Source of the DNA: Pyropia yezoensis
Taxonomy: Eukaryota; Rhodophyta; Bangiophyceae; Bangiales; Bangiaceae
DNA: 64,000 nt
Assembly (NCBI GenBank): GCA_009829735.1
Contig: CM020618.1
Span: forward strand, 3,036,882 to 3,100,881
Direction of reading: 5' to 3'
Shown here: positions 8,814 through 20,400 of the stretch, piece after piece
Numbering within the stretch: position 1 is the stretch's first letter
Layout: the number at the start of each line of letters is the position of its first letter
The notes under the pieces: generated by a model
Seen by the model: only the letters and a program-made list of their open reading frames with translations
What the model was told of the DNA's origin: nothing
The model's database searches: none
Program-made: the position numbers and the translations under genes

Positions 8814-11800
8814 ATGTCTGGGCCTGGCCGCCGGTCTGGCGGGGGTGGTGGCGGCGGCCTGGCCGCTTCGGCCGCCCGCAATGCCGCTGGCGGGGTGGTG
8901 AGGGGACCACAGCAAAACGCGCTGGGCCTGTCCAACCGCCTCCGCACGCCCGCGCCTGTGTCGACCCCGCGAGTCGGCCGCTTCTCGCGCGGCGGCGGGG
9001 ACACGGCGTTACCGTCTGCGTTGCCCAGCCCGCTGGCCTTTCGAAGCGATTCGGAAGGCTCGCTGGGGGACCTCGCCGGACTCGGCCGTGCGGCCAAGCG
9101 CGGTGCGGGTGCGGATAATGGGGGGAGGAAGCAGGGTGGAGGTGCTGCTAGCAGTGGTGGGGAGGGCAGCAGTGGCGGCGATGGAGACGGCGACGGCGAC
9201 GAGGATGACCTGCTCAACAGCTTGGCGAGTAGCTCAAGCCTCGTCGCTGGCCTTTCGTTTGGTGGGGACCAGCTCAGCCCCGACAGCGGGGTTGGTGGTG
9301 GCCGCGGCGGCGGTGGTGGCACCGGTGCCGATGGCGAAACGGGTCGCCGAAGCCGTCGCCGCCTTGCGGGCATGAATCGCGGCGACGGAAGGGGGGGCGA
9401 AGACGGCGCCGGGGACGGCGATGACATGGACTTTTCCCACCGCCTGTCTGTGACATCCTCCCTTGGCGGGGATAGTATGCAGGACCCGCGATCGGCGCTG
9501 CTCCGTGACGGCACCTTTCTGTCGGCGATTGCCGACGCGCAGGAGGCGGTGAACACGTCTGGCGCGGGGGTGGAGCCGCCCGCCAAAAGCGCCGCCACCG
9601 CCGCGGTGCGGACCTACATGAAGAACCTGCATACTTTCCAGCAGGAGGCGGAGGAGCGTGAGCGTCGCGAGGCGGCCAACGCGGCGACGGCGGCCGCCGC
9701 TGCCGCGGGCAATGGCAGCCCGAGCGCCCTGGTGGGCTCCCCGCCGGGGGCGGATGGCACAGCGGGTGGCCGCCCCACCACCGTGGGCGGGGACCCCGCG
9801 GTTGGGACGGGCGGCCGCGCGACCGCCCGACGGAAGCTGGCCCGTGCCAAGACGTTTATGAACACTCGCCGCACGCGCACGTCGGCCGAGGTCGTGCCGC
9901 CGCCCTTGGAAGTGACCCGCGTGAACAGCGACGAGGGTGGCAGCGCCGTGGCGCCAGGCGGTGCCGCCTCGACGGCCACGCCGTCGGACACGGTAGCAGG
10001 TGCGGCCGCGGGCGGCCCACCCGGCGGTGGTCCCTCACCCGCGGGCCCGACAGTGGCGGTGGCGCCATCGGCGGGAAAAAAAGCCAAGAACCGCCGCATT
10101 AGCACGTCGAGCATGGGCAGCAGCGAGAACAGCGGCGCGCTTCCCTCCCGGGGAGGCGCGCCGCTGGCGGCGCTCAAGTCCTTGCGCCTGGGTCGAGGGG
10201 CTTCAGAGGCGAGCTCTGCCGACTCGGAGCCATCGTCGGCAGGGGATACGGGCGGCCGCAAGCCCACCAAGCGGGAGTTGCTCGGCATTTCTCGCAATGG
10301 CAGTGTGCCATCGAGCACGTCTGCGGGCACTATTGGCAATGGCGGCGGCGGCGGCGGCGGCGGTGGCGGCAGCGGTGGAACGGGTGGCGGTGGCAGCGGC
10401 GGCGGTAGCAGTAGCCGTCGGGTGAGCCTTTCATTACGGCCGTCGGCATCCAAGGGTGGCGTTGCTGGGGATGGCGCCGACGGGGGAGAAGGCGGTGGCG
10501 CAGGCGGCGGCGGCGGCGGCAGTAACCCACTGCGGCCACCGCGTCTACCGCGCTCGTCCAACTCCAAGTCGTTCGTGTTTCGGAAAAAACATCCGCCGGC
10601 GTCAGCGTCTGTCATGTCGCCAACGGCTTCGTCGCCACTTTCGTCGCCAGGTACACCACCATCTCAGGGGCGGACCCCACGGCGCAAGATGGAGGCCACT
10701 GTGGCAGCGGTGGCGCCGGATGCAGCGAGCACGACCTCGCCAGTCACGCCCGCGGACACGGAATCGTCGCCCGCTGCGGCCGAGCCCGCAGCTTTGTTAT
10801 CGCCGGCGGGTGATACAGCGGACGCAGTGACGTCGTCGACAGCTGGTGAGGCGGTAATGGAAGAGGCGGTGGCGGCGTTGCCACCGTCCATGGCTGCGCC
10901 GGCAGAGTCTGCAGCTGTGACATCCATCCAGGTAGAGGTGGAGGCGGATCCTCATCTGGCCAAGCCGGCACTTGCACCATCACTTGCCGGTGAGGACGTG
11001 CCGTTGGCTCCCCCAAAGGTGCCGTTGTCGCCGCGGCCGGTCATTGTCGATTCGTTCCAGGCGGAGTCTACCGAGGCGACTCCGTCGGTACCTCCCGGCG
11101 AGACGGATGGGTCGACGGCGCCGGCAGCCGCTGATAGCTCACCAGCTGCGGAGCCGGCTCCGTCACCGGCTCCGGCGCCAGTGGTGGGCGACGCCCCCAC
11201 CTCCGCCCCCGCCACGGTGACGCCGGCCGTGGAAGAGGCCGAGGTCGTCCCTTCGACAAGTAACCGGCCGCCGCTGCGGCTTGCACGCGCCAAGACGTTT
11301 ACCTCGAAGCGCTCCTCCGCGGCGGACGATGGCCCATCATCGGGCGGCCGCAAGGTGAAGCGCTCAAAGTCGCGGAAAGCAAAGGGAAAATCACACGCGC
11401 TGGAAGCGTCCAAGAGCATGGGTGGGGACGGCATGTCGCGCCACGTCAAGCTTTCGACCGCCGGGTCAGTGGACGAGGAGGCGACAGCGGCGTCGCCGCG
11501 CGCCGGGAGTCGGGACAAGGGTGGCGCCGGCGTCGACGCCCCAGCCAGCCCCAAGATTCCGCTGGCCAAGCGCACCAAAAGTTTTGCGGCCACAAAGAGC
11601 TTCTCGTCGAGCACCCGCAGTCGCGGTGGGAGCGGGAATGCAACATTTTCCGGGCTCTCCCGCATACACGGGGTCAATTCGCTGGCGAGCAAGTCCTTTG
11701 GTCGTTCGGTTGGGGGCGGAAAGGGCGGCAGCGGCAAGGGGGACCACAGCGCCAAGGCATCTGGCAGCAGTAGCCGCAAGGGCGACGGCGACGGCAAAGA

Positions 11801-12680
11801 CGATGGTACCAAGCCATCGACACCGGCCAATGCCGGCGACGATGCTGCTGACCCCATCTCGGCCGGCAAGCCGCGCTCTGGGGCCAGCCGCAAGGCCGCG
11901 TCTGCGTCCATGGGCAGCAAGACGTTTACGTCCGCCCTGAGCAAGAGTCGCTCCAAGGGCGGCGGCATCAATGAGGGCAACTCGCTGGCGTCCAAGACTT
12001 TCGGCGGCCGCTCGCGCATCAATGGATCCAACGCTGCAGCGTCGCGCTCCATGGGCTCGGGCCTCCGCCGTGCGGACGGCGGTGGGCGGTCCAAGGGGGG
12101 TGCCGCCAAAGACGCGCTGTCGCCCGTGTCGGCGGTGGCGTCCAAGGCGTCGGCGGCGGCGGCGACAACGCCCACCCCGTCTCGGATCAATGGGCGCAAC
12201 GCGTCTGCGTCCAAGACGTTTGGCGGCCGCACGCCCCGCACCGGCGGTACGGACGGCGGCTCTATCTATGGCAACAACAAGCCGCTGGTCGCATCCAAGA
12301 GCTTTGCGGGCGTCTCCCCGGTGGCCTCCAGTGGCGGCGGCGGCGGCTCGGCGGCGAGCCGCAAGGGCTTTGTCCAATTCCCCGACGGCTCCCGCGCGGT
12401 GGCCCCCGGTTACACGGAGAACACGCGGCTGCCGACTGCGGAGGAGGCGAAGGCGCAGGGGATTGCCGCGGCCGCGGCGGCGGCCAAGGGCAGCAGCGGC
12501 GGCGGGGGGGGGGGGGTGTCGCTCCCGCGCATCGCCTCCCGCCGGACCCTTCGGCCAGACGCGTCGGCGTCGAGCTCCTCGCGGCTGTCGGGCGGTGGGG
12601 GGGGGGGCGACAGCGGCAGCGGCGCGGGCCCCACGTCCTTTTCTTCCTCCTCTTTGTTGGCGGCTCTGCCACCGGGTGGG

Positions 12681-12746
<66 letters not shown>

Positions 12747-12923
12747 AGTGGTGGCGGTGGCGGTGGCGGTGGGGGGGGGGGCGGGGGGGCCGGGGGGGAC
12801 GACGGGTCGGCGCGCAAGCGGGGGGGGGCCAGACCTAAGCTGCCTAAGTCCAAGACCTTTTTGGGCATCCGCTTTTTGGGCGGCGGCTCTGTCGCGGGTG
12901 GGGACGGAAGGCGTGGCAAGTAG
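8814..12923 (+). CDS. Large Ser/Gly/Ala-rich protein with repeated K-[AS]-K-T-F motifs
   Basis: A single open frame of 1369 codons starts at ATG 8814 and ends at TAG 12921-12923. No catalytic domain was recognised; the protein is predicted to be largely disordered. A basic/aromatic short motif recurs along its length: RAKTFMNTRR (about residue 345), RAKTFTSKRS (about 825), KRTKSFAATKSF, ASKSFGRS, GSKTFTSALSKS, ASKTFGGRSRING, SRSMGSGLRR, ASKTFGGRTPR, VASKSFAG, and finally SKTFLGIRFLG at the C terminus. Acidic and Ser-rich stretches (GDGDGDEDDLL near residue 125) and long poly-Gly linkers separate them; the longest is near residues 1285-1325. Long shadow frames exist on the minus strand, but this frame has the consistent G/C third-position bias and the motif repetition. 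A scaffold or phospho-regulated protein is possible; no function is claimed. Confidence 0.65.
12680..12747 (+). repeat. (GGC)n microsatellite encoding poly-glycine
   Basis: About 22 GGC triplets in a row inside the 8814-12923 gene, followed by further GGT/GGG repeats to about 12797. Being a triplet repeat, length changes would preserve the frame, but the adjoining G-only runs would not. Confidence 0.85.
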
Positions 12924-13790
12924 GGGCGAGTGGATGGGGGGGTCTGGGGAAGGGAGGGGGTTCGGATGGGGCGGGAGCGAAGGCGGATTGGTTTCTAGTG
13001 CTCTGGCAATGGCCGGTGGTCCGTGAGGGGAGACGACCCCGCTGGCCCTTCTGGGTTGGGCACGTGGGCTGGACACCTGGGCGTCCACGTGAGGGGCAGG
13101 GTGCCGACCGGCAGGCCAAGACGACGGCTTGACCAAGAACGGGCATTTGCAAGAAAGAGATGAAAGCTCAGCGGGTACCTAGCCCGACTGCGGGGCGAGC
13201 AAAGGAGAGAAACCAGGAGAAGAAAAAAAGAAACTCAACTAAGCGTGCCTTCAGCCCTTAGGCTGACCCGTCGATTGCGTTTACGTACTGGACAGTACAT
13301 ACATACATACATGTGCGCAACGTCAGACGGAATGGATTTGCCTGCGGCAGCACCACCACGCAAGGCAAGAGGATGTACAGTACAGATACCCGCACCCCCA
13401 CCGTACCGTCCGCACAAAAGCACGGTACAGGGCGCCGTGCATCACCCGCACGCCGCTGTCCCCGTCCCCGCCCGGACATCGACGCCCACGCACGTCTGGG
13501 CGCCCAGACGCAGACGCGTCACGCAGGGTGCCGCACAAGCGTCTGCAGGCCGGCAGGTCCACCTCCTCCACAACAAGCACACGCGCTCCACCACTCGATC
13601 AATACACAGGCAGCACGCGCACGCATTCAATCACAGCCATAGCGCTGTCGCCCGCCAATCCAAGGATACAGTGGCCACTGAACCCCCCCCCCCCCCCCCC
13701 CCCCCGGGGACCCCTCCCCCTCCACCACCACCACCACCTCCACACCCTGCTCCACACCCACGATGTGCGCCCAAAGACGCACGGGCTATC
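12924..13790. other. Convergent intergenic region
   Basis: This lies between the ends of two convergent genes. A short (CATA)n microsatellite is at about 13298-13312 and a run of roughly 24 C at about 13682-13705. No gene is supported. Confidence 0.5.
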
Positions 13791-14324
13791 TCAGTCCTGC
13801 ACCTCGGTCCGCATCATGGCAAACGCGTGACGTGTCTGGGCGACAAAGGCGTCAAAGGTCATGCCGCCGTCGGCAATGTGGTCGAGCAGCTGCCGGCGGT
13901 GCAGCTGGGCGGTAAAGTCTGGGCTCAGCTCCAAGCGCTTGACCATGACGAGCCATCTCTCGAACAAACTCTCCATTTCTTGGACGTATCGCCGCTTGCC
14001 GGCCGCGTCAAAGTTCCCGTACCCGCGGCCCAGCCGCCGGAGCGCCTCTTGGTCCCGCATCAGCGCCTGACCCTCGGCGCGCACGATGGGGCTGTCAAAA
14101 AAGCCACCGCCGCCGCTGCCGCCGCCGCCGCCGCCGTCACCGCCCAGGCCGGGAAAATTGAACGCGTCCCCGCCGCCGCTGCTGCGGCCCGCCATACGGA
14201 GCCACGACGCAGAGCGGGGTGCCGCCGCGCGCAGCGGCCGGGCGGTGGGTCGCAGGCCCGCAGCCGTCGCCACCCCCCAGCGGCCAGGGAGCACCACCGG
14301 TGCAGCAAACGCAAACAGCCCCAT
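13791..14324 (-). CDS. DUF1825 family protein, plastid-targeted
   Basis: The 177-residue product (starting at ATG 14324; an in-frame ATG at 14366 would add 14 residues) carries a short domain known from cyanobacteria and plastid-bearing eukaryotes. The mature part opens with GFFDSPIVRAEGQALMRDQ, followed by the family pattern 'xxLGxxYGxFDxxGKxxYxxxMExLxERWxxxxKRxELSxDF.AQ' and a short C-terminal helix. The N-terminal ~75 residues (MGLFAFAAPVVLPGRWGVAT and an Arg/Ala-rich stretch, then poly-Gly) look like a plastid transit peptide and linker. The function of the family is unknown; cyanobacterial copies are about 110 residues, which fits the C-terminal part here. It is divergent from the ADAT2 gene, with a shared ~0.76 kb upstream region. 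Confidence 0.85.
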   Translation of the reverse strand: MGLFAFAAPVVLPGRWGVATAAGLRPTARPLRAAAPRSASWLRMAGRSSGGGDAFNFPGLGGDGGGGGGSGGGGFFDSPIVRAEGQALMRDQEALRRLGRGYGNFDAAGKRRYVQEMESLFERWLVMVKRLELSPDFTAQLHRRQLLDHIADGGMTFDAFVAQTRHAFAMMRTEVQD

Positions 14325-16006
<1,682 letters not shown>

Positions 16007-16154
16007 TCGCGGTGGCGATACGAATGGGGGGGGAGCGGCTGCCACGCTCGCCCATGCGAATGGGTGGGCCGGTGACCGGCGCGAAGGAGGGGCCGACGCG
16101 CTCAGTGGCGGGGGCGGTGGCCCGCCACCGCCGCCCGCCGTGACCTCCACGTGA

Positions 16155-17432
16155 AAGTGGGTGGGAGGGGGGCACGCCGCCCCTGTGGTGGCCGTTGGGC
16201 AGGCGCCTGCCGCCGCTGCCGTCGGCGTCGCTGCCGCTCCCGGCGCCGACCCGGTGGACGGGCGGGGTGTGGGCCGGCCGACGGCGGCACCGTCCCACCC
16301 TTGAGGGGTGGGCGGCGATCATTCACGGCGTGTTTTTTTTTAGTGTGGGGGGGCGGCTCGCACGAGGAGCGCTTGGGGTAGGCGCTGGAGGAGGGGATGG
16401 GGGGTGTTACCTACCACGGCAGCCGGGGATGGTGCAGCATCCCTCGCTGCCGCCGTCTCCCCGTGGGGTTTAGAACGGGCTGCCGCTGCTGTCAGTGTCC
16501 GGCGGGGGACTCCCGCTGTGCGGCAGCCATGGCAGCGGCGGTCCCCCTTGGGGTTTTCTGCGCTGGGCGGGCGGCGGCACTGTCCGGTTCTCTTTTTGGA
16601 GGCGGAGAGGGTGAGGGGGGGTCCCAGCGGGTGGACCAAGGCTTGGGAGCGGGGGGGGGGCAGCGGTGGAAGACGGCGCGGCTGGCTCATCACAGGGGGG
16701 AACCCCACAGTGAGCAGGACGACAGTGCTGCTGCCATTACCACACTCCCGGCTGTCCATCCGGCAGGGCGGCGCGATGGCTGCCCGTTTGCCGCTGCACC
16801 AACGGGGGGCGACACTGCGGGGAGCAGCTGTGGGAATGAGATGAGGGGCGCGTCGGTGGGGGGTGGGGTCGCCAGGCGGCGAGGTGGGGCCGGCTGGTGT
16901 GCAGCGGGCCTCACTGAAGCGGCGGCGCTGCGGACGTGGCGCCGCTCATACACGGATGGCGAGGAGGGGTCTAGGGGGTCCGCCCCCCCATCCGCCGGAT
17001 GAGGTAGTTGGGGGGGTCCGACGGGGCCGCCCTACGGCACCCCGGACCCCCCCTCGGCACCCGACGGCGGTCATCACTCCGGCATCCACGAATCACCACA
17101 ACGAACAAACTGTCTTTCCAGCGGCTTCTTCCGCATCGCCCACGCACTCCGCCCCACCCCAAGCACCTCAACCCCGTCCCACCCCACCCCACGCTTCCCT
17201 AACGAAGCGGCGACGCGGGGGGGCGCGGCGTCACTGGGGGGCGCGGCCGTCATGGGCGTGGCGCCGCGGCATGGACGTGGCGCCGCGGCATGCGACGGGC
17301 CAAAGATACACACAGATTAACACTTTCACCGAGCGACGGTGCTGGTCCTATAAGGCCCTCCTTGCTCGAGCGCCCGCAGCCAAAAGAATCATCTCCCCCC
17401 CCCAACACCCACTACCCCACCCACTCCCACTA
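16155..17432. other. Convergent intergenic region, no supported gene
   Basis: This lies between the 3' ends of ADAT2 (+) and the large membrane protein (-). Composition is G/C-rich with short Gly/Arg-rich open frames in all phases. A long plus-strand open frame running to 19091 is mostly the antisense of the large minus-strand gene. Confidence 0.5.
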
Positions 17433-20400
17433 CTACTGCATGGGTCCCTCCGAAGAAGTTGGGGACATGGGCGCAGTCGAGCGCCCCCAAATATCGCGGT
17501 CGACAAACACCTCGCCAACGCCCAGAGCGCGTGGCGGCGCCGCGGCGGCCACCACCACCCGGGACGCGACCAGCCAGGCGCCGGCCATGGCCACCACCAC
17601 CAGCAGCAGCGCACCCAGCACGATGCCCGCAACAGTCAGGGACCCAAAGCCCGCCAAGACGGTCGACACAAACGCGATCCGAGGGGCGGTGCCCAGCATC
17701 CCGGGCTGCGCCATGCACACCTCCACCCACTTGTTCTCGATGGAAGAGTCCTCGATGTGGACGGGCAGCTCGTCGTATTGGTAGGCAGACCCGTGCTCAG
17801 CGTCAACCCCAAACTTCTTCAGCTGCTTGAAGGTGTAGGCGCCTGGCGTCAGGTCGCCCACAATCGCCGACGTGTTGGTCATCGCCATCCGCCAGCAGAA
17901 GCACGGCTCCTGGGAGGGGTTGTCGACCTTCATCTCCCTCGGCTTGGTCGTCGTCTTGTCGGGCGTGGACAACATCGTCCAGTGGAGGTGCGGCGACGTC
18001 TCGCCGTACTTGGGCGCGTCCTGGAAGTTCGCCTCGACAACAAAATTGCGCACCTGCGCGTACGAGAAGATCACCGACTCGTCGCCAGCAGGGGAGAAGA
18101 CCTTCTCAAAGCACTGCGGCTTCATGTAGAAGAAGTTGTGCTTGCCACGGCCCTGCAAGCCCTTGAGGGTGGTAGCCTTGCCCTCCACGACCAGCTGCGG
18201 CAGCTGCTCCGAGTTGGACGCGACCGCAACCGTCAGGAAGCCCCGCTCCGTCTCGGTCGTGACCGGCTCAGGCACAACATCATCGCCCGCCTGTTGGCGC
18301 ACCGTCACCAGCGTAGTGTTGCCACGCTGGTCAATGGAGAACACCCCCGCCGTCGCCGACGACGCCGCGCCCGCCTTGGCCATCGCCCCGCGGCGCATCG
18401 ACTTGTCGGACAGCGCAACCGCCATGTCGCCCGTGTGGCCCGCGCCCTTGCCATTGACCATGGCACCCGTGCCCGACAGCATGAAGGCCATGTTCACGTC
18501 CGCCGCCAGGTTGTTGGGCTTCCCCGCCGCGTCGACCGACGGCCTGGCCGAGCACTGGGAGTTGAGGACCACATCCTCCAGCCGGGCAAATACGGCAGGC
18601 AAGGTTGTAACCATCTGCGAGTAGTCGGTGTGCGGCGGCACGTTCTCCCCGCAGCACTTGATAACCTGGAGGAGCTTGTAGATACCTTCATCGTCGATGC
18701 ACTTTTGCGATGCAAGCGACAGCACCAACTTGATTCCCTGGTCCGAGTGCATGGAGTTGGGAAAGGCGTTGCAAAAGATGTCGCTGGCGCCGGTAATCAG
18801 CTCGTACACAGTCTTCTTGACAAACGTCGCCTCGTCTGCAACGACAGCATCCGTCGTCGGCACCGCCACAGCGTCCGCCCCGTCTGCCACATCCGCTGCC
18901 GCCACGTCAGCTGTTGGCACTGCCACAGCGTCACCGTCGGCGCGCACGAGACTGCCAAAGTCGCCGGCATCCCCAAGCGTCATGGCCGGCATGGAACCAC
19001 CATTGGGCAGCCCGCGCTCCAGCTCCCACGCCAAATGAGTCGCGGCCATGCGGCGCACAGCAGACAGTGCGTCCTCGCTCTCATAGTCTGAGGAGAGCAT
19101 GTAGGCCAGGTCGTTGGCCAGCGACGTCCACGTGTTGTCGTCGCCCTGGTGGAAGAGCACCTGCAGCTCCGAGCGGAACTGGTCCGTCGCGTCCGACTGG
19201 CGGATGACAATGTCCACTGACAGCGCGTTGGACGCGAGCTGCGCCGTCCCTTGCGTGTCGTACAGCAGCGCCGTCAGCGTGTAGCGGCCTGGCAGGCCAA
19301 TCCGCATGTGCACAAACGGGTAGCCCGTGCAGCCGCCAACGCATACGCGCGTCTCCGAGTCGCTCTCACCCGCCTCGGTGAGCACAAAGTAGTAGGCAAA
19401 CGACGGGTCCACAAACGACGGAGCCGCGTTGAGGGAGAAGACCGTGGAGGTGGTGCCCTCGGTGAGCTGCGGCATCTCAAACCGCAGTGTCGGCTGCTCA
19501 CGGGTCGTGAGCGTCACAAAGACAGGCTGCATCTCGTAGCCAACCTTTTCAAAGTCAATCCGGAACACGTACGTCATCCGCGGCCCCAGCGCGTTGGCGC
19601 GGATGCCCAGCGGGTCGTGGTTGCCAATCGTGGTTTGCGAGTCGGGGTTGTAGTAGCCCTGGTCGCTGATCAGGTTGGAGGAGAAAAAGAAGAAGCGAGT
19701 GTCCGCTGGAGACACCAACGAGTATGTCCAAGACAGCCCGTCTGTCTCGTCGTGCACCACGTCAATCACCACCGGCTCGTAGTACTTGATCGCCGACGCG
19801 TCGAGTGGCTCGCCCAGCGTGTTGCGCACCACAATCTCATAGTTCGTAAACGCCGGGCGCGTCACCGAAGCGTCCTGCACCACCGCCACAATCAGCGTGG
19901 ACGCCTTGGAGACGCGGCGGCCCTTCGTCACCACCAGCGAGTAGCGGATAAAGGCTTGCTCTGCCGTCAACGCCTTGAGCGTCGCAGACGACAGCGTGTA
20001 CGCAGCGGCGGTCGCGGACGGCAGCAGCGCCACCTCGCAAGGCGTCAGCCGCTCAAACGCATCCGTGGGCGACGTCATACACTCCCACGCGTAGGTGATG
20101 TTGGCCTTGGGGTCACCAGGCAGCGTCACGTCCGGGTCGTACGAGTCGCTTGCCGTCATCTCCACCGTCGACGAGGTCGTCACGTCCATGCGCGACTCAC
20201 CCGAACGGATGACCGGGACCAGGTCGGCCTCGTTGATCAGCGCGTTGGTCGATGCCACTCCATAAATGGAGTCGTCCACCGCCGAGTAGACCTTGAGGTT
20301 CACCACGTGGTCGCCATACGCAAGGTCCGACTGCGGCACAATGTACTCCCAGCCAAGCCGGGCAGGAGTCTCCGTGTTCACCGTTGCCTGGGTGGTGTTC

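Noticed and set aside
7384..8901. Overlapping open frames on both strands between the methyltransferase and the 8814 gene
   Set aside because: All cross poly-G or poly-C runs and are Pro/Arg/Gly-rich; none shows a start with plausible protein.
10952..13136. Long minus-strand frames opposite the 8814-12923 gene
   Set aside because: Pro/Arg/Ala-rich shadows without motif structure; the plus-strand frame has the repeated motifs and the consistent third-position bias.
16863..19091. Long plus-strand open frame (742 codons)
   Set aside because: Most of it is the antisense of the 17433-22571 membrane-protein gene and is Arg/His-rich, typical of a GC-rich shadow frame.
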